DNA of 64,000 nt from Omphalotus guepiniiformis (lineage: Eukaryota; Basidiomycota; Agaricomycetes; Agaricales; Omphalotaceae). The number at the start of each line of letters is the position of its first letter. The first letter of the stretch is position 1. Positions 20,365 through 30,738 of the stretch are shown in pieces. The translations under genes were made by a program, and so were the position numbers. The notes below the pieces were generated by a model. It worked only from the letters and a program-made list of their open reading frames with translations. It was not told the DNA's origin and searched no databases. The DNA lies in contig JAQOOI010000021.1 of the NCBI GenBank assembly GCA_028554645.1, forward strand, positions 1,860,001 to 1,924,000, in the 5' to 3' direction.

Positions 20365-21132
20365 GTTTCGAATGGGTGTAACTTCCAAGAGCAAAGTACG
20401 AAGTATATAAGAGCACCCTGACTCCTTTTCAGCCTTTCATCCTTCAAGCACGTTCAAAAAAGGATGCATACCAAAAGCATCTTCATTCGGGATGTCGCGA
20501 TAGGGAGTTTGGTACGTTGATCAATGGGAAAGAGATGGAACAACGAAACGTATCCCAGAAATGAGGCCCATAAACGGATGCAGATCACAAAGAGCCTTTG
20601 CGGATTCATCGTCGGAGATCTGATCGGAGTCAACTTCCGGTGTACAAAGATGGGTTCTCCTTCAGATCTCCTTTTTCAGAGCTTCAAAAGTACAAAGTTC
20701 GAATATAGTCTCCTTCCACACCGAGGGCTACATCGAGAATTCAAAAGACTCTAAACCTTTGTAAACTCTTTCCTAAGACCTCGTGCTGCCTTAGCCTTTG
20801 ACATACTTTTCATGATACCTTTCATCACACCACCTTTCATGACACCGCTGCCATTGAACTCTCATGCACCTGCGCATTAAACAAACCTTTCATGCCCTTG
20901 CCTTTCATGGAGGAGTTTATATTTCCTGGCCCGTAAAACCCGAGTCAAGCACTTCTCAACTCTGTTCTTTGTCCAAGCAGGCTCTTATAAAGCTCACGTA
21001 TCCCTTCGTCTCTTCAATCTACCTGTTCCTCAATACCTAGGTCACTTATCCGTCAGCTATCAGTAGAGAATCCGTACGTTACTTTTCACCTTCTCAAACT
21101 TTGGTAATACTGATGAAGCAATTCAACAGAGA
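20365..21132. other. Intergenic region with repeated CCTTTCATG words
   Basis: TATATA at about 20404-20409 fits the promoter of the leftward gene. Between 20755 and 20910 the word CTTTCATG recurs about five times. On the minus strand 20755-20860 reads as GVMKGGVMKGIMKSMSKAK and on to a stop, perhaps a remnant of a small Met/Lys/Gly-repeat protein, but no complete gene can be built. Confidence 0.35.
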
Positions 21133-21787
21133 ATGAACAACACCACCTGCACTTGTTGTGGTGCCATCAACCCGCGCCTAGCTGGCCAATATGGCCAGCC
21201 ATGTATCCTGATTCCACGAATCGTAGTTGATGCTGTAAGTTATGTTTCTTTGCGTCGACATAGACACAGTCTCAAGTTAGCTTTGGCTTCCTCCAGCCGC
21301 TGGTGAGCGGTATAGTCGCCAGCATCACGAAGACCCATCTTTTGAGTGCGAGCTTCTTGACGGAGGCGCACTCTGAACCCATCGGGGAACGTAGAGAAAT
21401 ACTGTGGCGAATGCAATTTAACCCCGGGCTGACAGCGGCTCCCATTCATTACGGACTCGTGCTTGCTGGAGAAAGTCGGTTTTTGATGGCGGGGATATAT
21501 GTATCTAAGCTGGGAGTATATAACCTGCCCCTCGCCCGGATGGGCGTGGAAAATTGGCCTGGAGAAATTGCCGTTCTCCAACTTGACTCTAGTGAAGACC
21601 GTGTCGTCGACATAATGGCAACTGCGTTGCCACCCTTGATGGCCGCAATCAAAACGTACGTTGTTGTGTGTGTTCGCACTTACTGACTAGTGCTGACCTT
21701 ATTGGTAGATTTACGGAAAATGTAAGGATTGCGGTGGAAAATGGGGGAGAGACACCGTCCGTGATGACCACAGTATGGATCGAGTAG
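21133..21787 (+). CDS. Small three-exon gene, unknown function
   Basis: Exons 21133-21234, 21297-21655 and 21709-21787 join with matching phases into 179 residues. The start MNNTTCTCCGAINPR has clustered cysteines that could bind a metal or lie in a compact head; the rest (LLSASFLTEAHSEPIGERRE, MAGIYVSKLGVYNLP) is mixed alpha/beta in character with no recognised motif and no signal peptide or membrane segment. All four splice sites are GT/AG and the frame is intact, so it is probably a functional gene or a young remnant. It lies in transposon-rich surroundings and may belong to a lineage-specific family. I do not recognise it. Confidence 0.6.
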
Positions 21788-22497
21788 GCCCCCCAGCTAA
21801 AGCAGTGGCGGGTTGCGCGTAACTCCTCTATTAAAACAAAAAATTGGATCCGCTCGTCCGGGAGACGACGACTTGGGCTGGTCTCAGGGTCTCAGACTGG
21901 TCTCAGACGTATTTCGCAGTGCACGTGTACATGCCTCTCAATATTATATAAGCTTTGTAATATACATGTGTATTAACTCTAATTGAACTTTGAACCTTCG
22001 ACCACAACCGCGCGTCGCTCGTCGCTCCAGCTTAAAACACTACGCAGGACTGTATCGAACAACTCAGAGTTTATACCTCAGAGCTCGTTCCGCGTACAAT
22101 GCCGTACCTCTTGAGTGGCTCGTGTCGTGGACTATACCGAAGAGACTACGCCTGTGGTTCCGACATCACACCCGGTGTTCGTTTTGGACTGGAGGTCATA
22201 TAGCTTTAGGCGAGTGCAGGGCAAGCGAGACGTCTGTCCGTCTCGGTGAGCAGTAAATTTGTTGTAGAGATGTTAGAGTCCCATACCAATGATTTTTGAA
22301 TTGAAATTTAGGTTTATTGCATCAGATAGCTTTGCTGTTCTTGCAACCCGGATCAGTACTGAAGGATGCGTTGCTAAATCCGAAGGAAGAGATTGTGCAG
22401 ACGGTAGCTGGCGCTGAGCGGGTCTCGGAGAGCTTTCGTCTGACGATCTGCGGGATAACGTCACCTTCAAAGTTGATTCAAGTAACATACAAGATAT

Positions 22498-22562
22498 TTT
22501 GGAAGTTATGCATCAAGTTCGTCTCATCTTTTATCACTTTTCATGCCCAATTCATTCATATC
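22498..22562 (+). repeat. Duplicated segment, copy 1
   Basis: Shares the blocks GGAAGTTATGCATCAAGTT and CACTTTTCATGCCCAATTC with 23773-23837, with only a few differences. Confidence 0.85.
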
Positions 22563-23772
22563 CTCTGCAAAAAGCTCTCACCATCTATGGCGCCTGAATC
22601 CAGAGGCTTGGCCCGACGTCCGTCCCTATGAGTGTCCAAAGTTGTTGGATGCTGATAGAACTAGCTTGGCTCGGGCAGCGCGACTCAGCCTCAAGTCACT
22701 CCACATAATCAGAAGTGATCCCGTGGAAAATCGACCGCCGACGAATGCAATCCCGAGACTAAACCTCCCGAGGAGAGCATCACCACCGCAGTGAACGCTC
22801 CTCTCACCATCATCATCGAACACCTTCAACCACCCTGCTTCTTGTCCTGTCCCTGGTTTGCTGTTTTTGCTGTCATAACAAATCGGTTCTCCCTTACATT
22901 AACGCGACGCTCCAGCGATTACCTCGCAGACTTACTATTTCACCCATAGAGAAAGAGACTCGTCGCGAGATCTGGTGGGGGTTTACTCTCTCGATCGCGT
23001 GCTTGCCCTTGCTTTGGGTCGCCCCCTTGGCGTCGACGATTGTCGAACTTCCGGTTGCCGTTGATGATGACAATTCACCAGAGTATTTCAGTGGAGCGCC
23101 CATGATACACAAATCTCTTGCACTCATGACCGGCGCGATTGAGCTCACAAAGCTTTATCAGATAGCTGGCCGAGAACTGTACAGACCATCTGGAGCCTGA
23201 GCTGCAACGTACTGTGGAAGCCTTGGATAACGAATTGACCCAATGTTGTCGGTAGTATTCAAGTCGCAGTCAGAAACGGACGAGCAAGTTTCCATGGGTG
23301 CTGTCTTGTGCAGTCACTATTATTCTGTGGTCACCACGCTTCACCGAAACTTGGTTCTCGTCCAGCGTGACCAGCCTGCATAAATCTACCGTGGAAGCTG
23401 TGTCCTCGACTGACAACACATATCATGAGTCTGGCATGACTAGTACGCATCAGATCTCGCCTGACTATCATGATTCGAGCACCGCGCATGAACCTGTGAA
23501 CGATGTAATACCGGATAGGGATGAAGATCAATTGGACGAAATGCTTCACGGCGAGGCTACCCCTGCTACCTTTGGTGGTATTAGGAACGGTGGCGAGGAT
23601 GCCAATATGATCGCGAATACCGCAAATGGTGGGCCCCTAAAAATATTAAATTTGAAGTGGAGTCAAGTTTGACGAATATCGAAACAGATCCTCTTTCCAG
23701 CTTGTCCCGTTCCCCGCATGCCTCCCGCTCGAGCACACAAGGGGTGACAATCCATCCGTCTGCAAAGTCGAT

Positions 23773-23837
23773 TTGGAAGTTATGCATCAAGTTTGTTTCA
23801 TCTTTCATCACTTTTCATGCCCAATTCATTCCTATCC
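23773..23837 (+). repeat. Duplicated segment, copy 2
   Basis: Near-identical partner of 22498-22562, about 1.27 kb away in the same direction. The flanks of the two copies differ. Confidence 0.85.
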
Positions 23838-23909
23838 ACCTGGGTCGTTTTTCAAATCGAACGCTGATCCTCCTCGCGTGGAGATCAAAGGCGCGGATCC
23901 TTCACACTT

Positions 23910-24405
23910 AGGGGGGTTTAGGGTTCCTGCATTGGATGATATTCATATCGCCACATAGACCTTGAGTTTCGCATTGTCAACCAAGAGCCTTGGTCCCAAT
24001 GGCCGTCTTCCTGGTATCACTCGCAAGGAATTCGACAGCCAGGTTTCGGAGACTCTGCCCCAAATGATGAACATTTCACACACCCAAAAACTCTCGTTGG
24101 TGATCAATTCATCCGTGGTGTATCTGGTGGAGAACGCAAACGTGTCAGTCTCGCTGAAATGATGTCTACTCGTGCCCGTGTTTAGCGCGTGGCTGGATGC
24201 CTCCACCGCTTTGGACTTTGCTAAAAGTCTGCGAACTACGGACGTCTTGGGTCAAGCCGCATTTGTTACGCTGTAAGTTCTGTTGCAACTGTTCTGTTGC
24301 AACCAACTCTTGATCTATATCTAATGCCACGCACTGCAGATATCAAGCCGGCGAGGGTATCTACGAACTGTTCGACAAGGTCATGGTTTTAGACCAAGGA
24401 AGCAG
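23910..24405 (+). pseudogene. PDR-type ABC transporter fragment, lacking Walker B
   Basis: In shifting frames the sequence matches the first nucleotide-binding domain of fungal pleiotropic drug-resistance (ABCG) transporters: [19 protein letters not shown], then the signature [16 protein letters not shown], then WLDASTALDFAKSLR, then after a likely intron YQAGEGIYELFDKVMVLD. A frameshift separates the first two blocks. Between MSTRARV and WLDAST the conserved Walker B aspartate stretch is missing and a stop codon stands there. Walker A and all membrane segments are absent. The fragment therefore cannot transport anything. It was probably deposited by duplication or transposon-linked rearrangement. 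Confidence 0.85.
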
Positions 24406-24764
24406 AGTTGGTCAGAGAAGCCTTTCCGGTCACAAATCTTCCCCTATATCAGTCACCGACTCCGTCACCGGCTCAAACACCTGCGCGGAGCAACACCAGG
24501 ACGACCACGGGATACGCAGAACACCATGCAGAGCCGCAGCTCAGGCAACAGCAGATCGACTCATCGCACGCACAACAGCCAGCGGAGCGCAGGCTCTGGT
24601 ATTACTATTCTGCCGACCCGGCCTCGTTTTGCGCCTGCTGATTCCTCAAGCACACTCGTTGGTTCGGCGTTGGAGCGTAAGATTAATCCAGCTTCTTTGG
24701 CCTCGAATATTCTGTTTTTTAAACTGGCATTGCTTAGCATTGTTCTGAGCGAAGACGCGCACCA

Positions 24765-26010
24765 GTCGGAGTATGTGTCTGCAAGTGATCAGAGACGACG
24801 ATCTATTTCTGGGTATGTCATCATGAATGTTTTATCTTATGTCACGAAGGGAGGAATGACCTTTGATCCACAGGTTCACCGGTTCTGCTGGACAAGCCAT
24901 CGTCACCATGGATGCCGCTTTTATAATCTATAATCACGGATTCTCGTTATTGGGAGCAGGCTCAAAGACACCTGGGCGATAATTGGACACTCACCAGAGC
25001 TGGTGGTCAAGGCAATCCAAAAGATTGGATTGAATGGCTTGTGGTGTGTATGCTCTTGTGACTCTTGACCGGATAGTTAAAATCTTGTCGTTGAACATAG
25101 GGTCAAGTTCGTATTGCGCGTATCGGTATCGATAAGCGAATGCTCTCGTACGAGAAAGCCACGCTCATCAGATCCAAGATTGCCAGCCGTGGGTCGAAGC
25201 TCGTCTATCCCATACAGAATTTCGTCGATATGGTTTGGAAGGATAAACCTCCCCAAATCCAGGGAACCTGTTTTTATTCATCCGATAGAAGTCACTAGTG
25301 GGTTTTGATCCATATATATTTTCTTTTGCCTCACATGTTTTATTCAAAGGCGAGGAAGCATCGTCGAAACTACGTCGAATAAGAGAATGGATTCAGAATC
25401 AGACACCTGACGTGTCTCCTTACTCTCGCTCGCAGGAGCCCAAACCTTCCCAGAAGAATAATGCTACTCGTTACCCGCCATCGGTAGGCGCTTTTTACTA
25501 ATGTGGTTCCTCCCGTGTTTAATAAAAGTCCATCAACTTTTAGCGTGGTTACTGAACCTGCGTGGGTCTGACATCCCGTACAACCCGCTCTTCCACGCTT
25601 ACCTTTTCGTGGGACTCGACAATGCTACCATCTTCCTAGAGTCGTCGAAAGTCTCCGAAGAAGTTCTTGCTTACCTGACCAACATAGGGTTGGAGCGTAG
25701 GGATTACGTGGATAATTGGGCATTCTTAAGGCATCGAGAATGAAAAACCGACGCCGTGCGAAGTGTATGGGCCTCGCGTATGAGAATATCTCTGCGAGTG
25801 GTCCAGACGCCGCTTTACCGCACTACTCTCCCAAGAAATACGAGACGGCTATGATTGATAGGAAGTTTCATTGAAGTTGACATGCACTATGTTGCGCAGC
25901 AATTCTGGAGGCCAATACCTTGACGGGACATGCAATACCAATACACTTCCATCGACCGGATTCTGAGCAGTGTGAAGCGTACACTCGGGTGCTCCAAGGC
26001 CATGTGCGTT
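24765..26010 (+). pseudogene. Xaa-Pro aminopeptidase (aminopeptidase P) pseudogene
   Basis: Ordered blocks match fungal cytosolic aminopeptidase P, a metallopeptidase that removes residues before proline: SEDAHQSEYVS, GFTGSAGQAIVTMDAAF, DSRYWEQAQRHLGDNW, GIDKRMLSYEKATLIRSK, LAWLLNLRGSDIPYNPLF, GLERRDYVDNWAFLRHRE, ENISASGPDAALPHYSP, and NSGGQYLDGT. Introns remain recognisable. The gene is broken by a 7-bp tandem duplication at 24922-24935, one extra C near 25250-25254, stops after RHRE, and further shifts after 25860. The N-terminus and the metal-binding C-terminal half are missing. The number of lesions shows long decay, yet protein similarity is still plain. Confidence 0.88.
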
Positions 26011-27082
26011 TTTCTTCCCTTGCATAGCATCAATTTCCGATGCTCATTGTATGCTTTTCTTAGATTGTATATGTCTCGCCACGGGTGTGGTGCGGTTCTG
26101 GGCGGGGTTTGTAGAAAGGGCATTTCCATATGCAAATCTGTGTAACAAAGACAAATGGGAGTTGGTGAACGTGTGCTTGGTTTTGGCTCTGTCGAGAATT
26201 CTTGTCTGTTTTACAGGCCAGCTTATATCACATGCGTGACGAATCCAAAATTTGAGGTACACTAAAAGCTGAAGAAGCTGAATCATCACTTGGCAGTGAC
26301 GACGATGTGGTGAACGGTAAAGACGCGATAATCGGTTCATCGAGGACGTTAGTCGTTTCAACTCCGCCTTCGCCTCTGTGTTATGTTTAACGTGAGAGTG
26401 TCTTTCTTATTCGTAGATCAAGTCAGTCATCGAGTATCATTTCGGTGAAGGCCTTGTTCGTGTACGCTTCACGGAGTATGTTGCTCGTTTCGTCAGGCTC
26501 GCTTCGCGCTATGAGGAGGAAGTGGGTGAGACTACAAAGATTGGGTACCCCAGTTCTCCTTTCACAGAGGGGCCTCCGAGTCGTCTTCCCCAGATTGGAA
26601 GTGGGATTGTCTTTCATGACGAGCAGGCAGGTTTGAAGGAGCCCGTCGCTAACGTGCATCGTATAGAGGCTTGGAGAACAACGGACATATCGCTGCAGTA
26701 AGCTAGAATTTACCATATTGTAATCGATTCTGGGTTTAGCTGATGACACTGGCTAGGACTTTGTAAAAGCACTAACCTCCAACCCAATACATGGCTTCGG
26801 CGTTTTACACTCTGAGCTTGACCTTTCTTCGACGGTTGTGTTGAAGATCGGGTGCTCGTGGTCCGCTGAAAAGTAATTCTTATTGCTTCATTTTTATCGT
26901 CGTCGAACCGTGGCGGAATTTCGAAAGCATTCGACTGTGTTAACGTCCAAGGTCGAGTCGCCGCTCATTTTTCGACGTTTACATGGTCGTCGTGGTGGCG
27001 CGGCTGTGTCACAGTCTCCCTGAACTGTTTCCTCCACCAACATTGGCCTTCCAGGCTACAACAAGTTCTTCAGGACCATCAA
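26011..27082. other. No gene recognised
   Basis: Short open stretches on both strands carry no recognisable motif and no set of splice sites that extends them. The sequence has the mixed look of decayed DNA. Confidence 0.4.
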
Positions 27083-27695
27083 GGTGAGCAGTAAAGTTGT
27101 TGTGGAGATGCTAGAGTTCTCTATTAATGATTTCTAGGTTGATTTGAAGGTGCCAAAGGAGATTGTGTGGTTGGATGGATACAGGTAGGGCTTGTGAATG
27201 CAGCAGAGGAGGTGGGGATAGGACTAATGAGAAGCAGATAAGTTCCAGGAGGTGTTGAAGAAGAAGCTGTCGAGAAGCGATGGGCGGGGGAAAATTTATG
27301 CGTTTCGGATATTGAACAGGGTACCAGGGGGCGAGGAATTGCTGAAGGTCGGCCGAAGCATCGATCCGGCACGTCGAGAAAAGGAGTGGCGGCGTCAGGA
27401 CCCATCCCAACTTCAGCAGTGGTATGAAGGAATCGAGTGCCGGCATTCCCATCGCGTGGAGAGTTTGCTACATATCGTGCTGGAAGATATGTGTTTGGAG
27501 CGACCACGAGCGCCTTGTGTTGATTGTAAGTCAGTTTTCCTCTTTCCTCTTTTTCTCTTCTCAACTGATGTTTGCGGAGGCTCACGGAGTCATAGAGAAA
27601 TCTTTCGATTGGAAGGAGAGGGACTTTGGCAGAAAACAATCGTGAATTTGGTGGAAGAGATCGACAATTTGGTGACGACTGTACATCAGGAATAG
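27083..27695 (+). CDS. T5orf172/GIY-YIG-like (MUG113-type) gene, 5' end unclear
   Basis: Two exons give the conserved part: from about 27252 to 27528 and from 27585 to the stop at 27693-27695, with the intron splitting a Cys codon. The protein reads KIYAFRILNRVPGGEELLKV, GRSIDPARREKEWRRQ, CRHSHRVESLLHIVLED, then CVDC, HREIF. This matches the T5orf172 domain found in meiotically up-regulated gene 113 proteins of fungi, related to GIY-YIG nucleases: the GR-x-x-x-P-x-R-R-x-x-x-W stretch, the H-x-V-E helix, and the C-x-x-C...H-x-E-x-F end. Upstream pieces (KVPKEIVWLDGYR) are probably an earlier exon, but I could not join it cleanly. It may be intact with an unseen start, or a fragment; a decayed relative may lie near 22245. 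Confidence 0.65.
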
Positions 27696-28673
27696 CCTGC
27701 GTGTTTTAAAAGCTCTTTTGGATTTTGTGTATCTAAAACTCGTCTGTATCTACTAGTGTAATCTGCTGTCTTGATTGTCCCGTGTATGAATACCTTTTGT
27801 CTTGATGTTCGTGAACGATCAGTCGTAAGTTCTGCGTTTGGTTTCAAGAGACCGTCGAGGCTCTGAGGGTCTTGAAGCGACGGTAGTCTGATGATCGGAC
27901 GGATGGTCTGCCGCTGTGCGGAGGCGGCGGTCGGGCGATGGCGTAGGCGATGAGCCACTCCCTCACCTCCCACCAATTTTTGGCCCGTAAAAACCTAAGT
28001 AAAAATATATTATTTTTGTATCTGTTTTTTTCATTCAAAAATTTAAAATATATCCCCAGTATTTGCATTCCGAAAATATCTTGTGTTTGCATCAATTTTC
28101 TTTGGTAAAAACTTGAATTTTTCTCAGTTCGAAAGCTCTTTTGAGAATTTGTTCTTTTTGATATAAATAAATCTGGTAAAAAATGCGAGGTTTTAGCTAC
28201 GTGAAAAATTTATCTTTTAATGGCATAAAATCTTTATGTATTTCTTTGTTCAAAGTTTCATTCGTTATCAGTGCAAAAATTATTTACAAAAACGTGCTAT
28301 TTCTGTGCCTCCAAAACTACATGCCTTTGATCAGAAAAAAAATTCACAAAAACAAAGGACTTTTGCCGAATTTCGCGCACATAAAAATGGCAGTAAAGAT
28401 TCATTCTTTCATGTCTTTGAAAAAGTATCTAAAATATCCCCATTATTCCGCACTTTCACGGGTCCAATATTTTACAAAAACTACAAATTTTGACCTGCCG
28501 GAAATCCACGGTAAACGCGAGTAGTTTCTACCCGTGGAAAATCCCTCGCAAAAACGCTTGGCCCACAGCCGTGAATCCGAATTCCTGCAGAGATTGGACA
28601 TGTGATCGCGTGAGAACAAACGCGACCTGCTCAGCTGCTCAGGCTGTCATTACCCTATATTATATGTACATGC
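27696..28673. other. Intergenic region with AT-rich patch
   Basis: From about 27975 to 28500 the sequence is strikingly AT-rich, with many runs of four or more A or T and repeated words like CAAAAATT and GGTAAAAA. Neighbouring DNA is near balanced. No gene, LTR or clear terminal repeats were found. It could be a decayed element, a matrix-attachment type region or mutated repeat. Confidence 0.6.
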
Positions 28674-30208
28674 ATGGCCTCAAGGCGGAGAAAGACACAG
28701 TCTAAGCCCCAGGAGTTCGATGCTGAAGCATCACATTCAGCTCCTACGTTGGCACCCTCACAGCTCCGGTAAGCTCATACCCCAAACGTTAGCACGTACA
28801 TACTCACATCATCAAGTGCAGGAAATTTGTCAAACGTACCCTTCTCTTGCTGGCACTAATCTTAGCGGCATATTCTATCTTGTCCCGTAGTTCTACGCAT
28901 GAGAAACCTGTCGGAGCACTAACTGATGATGAGACACGAGACGCGAACATATTCTCAGTCCAAGATATCCCGGGTAAAGGTAAAGGTGTCATAGCCATTC
29001 GCGATATAAAGGTCTGGAATATTCATTCTTGCTCCAGACCTCTTCTCTTACTTACTAGGCTTTCTTGATAGCAAGGAGAGCTCGTTATACGCGAGCGCCC
29101 GCTTTTTATCGTCCCCACCCAGGGTTAGTTCACTCTTCACTCCCATCACAAGTTATGAAACTAGGCTGATCGGTTTTTGCGTTCATCTTTAACCTGTAAG
29201 TATCAGCGTCGCCTACCGCAGTTATATCTCAACGGCTCCGGCATCTGGACTCGAAAGATTACGAGAGATTCTTCAATCTATCCTATGTTCACTTTCCGGC
29301 TGGCCTGGATCCTGAGGTTCACATTGATGAGCTCGCATTAGCCATTTTTCAAACGAATGCCGTCGCTGCTGGGGGCCAGGGTGTCGGCATCTTTCCGAGA
29401 ATGGCGCGTCTCAACCACGGATGTTCGAGTGCATTCAACGTGGTGTATTCGTGGCGAGAACGGGAAGGGGCGCTCGTGGTCCACGCTTTGAAAGATATCA
29501 GAAAGGGACAGGTAAGTGATCAGGAAGTCGGTGGTAATCGGCGCAGTTTTGCAAATCCGTTTTCTTTTTCAAACAGGAACTACTCACAACGTACACGAAT
29601 ACCAAGAGACCTAGGGATGAACGTAGGTGAGCTGATTGAACCAATTGGCTATGAAGATGATCGCCAGTTTCGAGCGCTGATATCAAGGACTTTTCTCGAG
29701 CAACAGTACGCCTTTCATTGTACCTGCGATGTTTGCAGCCTCCCAGAACAACAATCAAAGGCTTCAGATCAGCGATTGATATTGATATCTGAGCTGTATG
29801 AGCGATTTGCCACATGGGGCAGACACTCCATTAGTGGAGTCCAGGCCATTGACATTGTCAGACGTATTTGGGACCTAGGTAGTGAGGAAGGGTACCTGAG
29901 TGAGCGCGGCCAACTTGCCGCAGATGCTGCTTGGGTCGCGGCCGCTCATTTAGAGTGAGTGAATCTCTTTTGGACGCAACTTGTTGTGAATGTTCCGCTA
30001 ACTGTCTCTTCCTTTCCTTTGTGCTGTGTAAACTACACACAGCGCGAATAGCGTGAGAGAATGGGCGAAATTAGCTGCCAAATGGTACTCTTACGAACTG
30101 GGTGGTGAGAGCGAGCAAGTGAGTCAGATGAACGAGCTAGCCGCACATCCAGAAAGTCATACTGCGTGGGCCAGCCGGGAAAGGATGGAGGTCGGTACAC
30201 TTAGGTAG
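28674..30208 (+). CDS. SET-domain protein with N-terminal membrane anchor
   Basis: Seven exons give 383 residues: 28674-28768, 28822-29011, 29072-29123, 29207-29511, 29577-29622, 29657-29954, 30043-30208. After a basic start (MASRRRKTQSKPQ) comes a hydrophobic stretch, TLLLLALILAAYSI, that should span a membrane. The SET domain follows: GKGVIAIRDIK, ARLNHGCSSAFN (the NHxC core that shapes the methyl-donor pocket), the GQ-ELLTTYTNTKR segment, and a post-SET-like CTCDVC. It most resembles the SMYD/SET5-like proteins of fungi, which methylate lysine in proteins. Its target is unknown; an anchored form suggests a cytoplasmic or ER substrate rather than chromatin. The 34-nt intron at 29623-29656 is unusually short, so that junction is least certain. 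Confidence 0.82.
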
Positions 30209-30738
30209 AAAAGTATTACGATGTATTCTGCACTCGTACTCTCTTCATATCTAATCTTGTATGTAAATCCCCACAGCGATACATCACTCTCTAAAATCAA
30301 TACATAACACTTGTCACTGCCTTTATGTCAACGGAACGCTGATACCAGAATGAATGACTGGACACGGGTTCCACCCCCGATAGAATCCAAATCGAACCAC
30401 TTTGGTTAGCACAGGGTAAGCAGGTTTTCACACAACTGGCCCGTCTGTAAAGCAAATGTGCGAGAAACAGAGGATGAACTGAGAAAAATATGCTTCAAAA
30501 ATAAGTGGAAACATGGACAGCAAGACAGCAGAAATGAAATAAAAGTATAAAGGGCTGAGAGAAGGTGTCCGGCAAGCACGGTCAAGGCAAATTGGTCAAA
30601 ACTGGTTCGAGGCAGAGTGTGGGAGACTCGGGTCCGTCGGCCAGCCCAAAACTTGGAAGAGGTACCATTGATTCCTCCTTCTTCTTGTTAAATACCATCT
30701 ATCAAGGAGCCTCGGTTCGTCTATCCCCTCTTTCTATT
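30209..30738. promoter_or_regulatory. Upstream region of the P450 reductase gene
   Basis: No gene is visible. A TATAAAG near 30546-30552 lies about 190 bp before the ATG at 30739; pyrimidine-rich sequence (CCTCCTTCTTCTTG near 30674) between them is typical of fungal promoters near the transcription start. Confidence 0.4.

Larger units (their letters stand above)
21788..23909. other. Degenerate region with duplicated segments, no intact gene
   Basis: No full gene is seen. A 65-bp segment at about 22498-22562 recurs nearly unchanged at about 23773-23837. A segment at 22245-22297 resembles 27083-27135, which precedes the T5orf172-like gene and has the look of an intron start, so a second decayed copy of that gene may lie here. 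Short open stretches are not convincing. Confidence 0.5.

Noticed and set aside
20755..20910. Met/Lys/Gly repeat peptide on the minus strand
   Set aside because: No start or upstream exon could be joined, and stops interrupt the likely extension.
24383..24933. Open frames of 77-135 codons rich in Ser, Arg and Gln
   Set aside because: They lie between two pseudogenes and overlap one another in different frames; composition alone suggests decayed low-complexity sequence.
27686..28095. Minus-strand frames of 83 and 96 codons near the AT-rich patch
   Set aside because: No motif, no neighbour exon, and composition changes abruptly within them.
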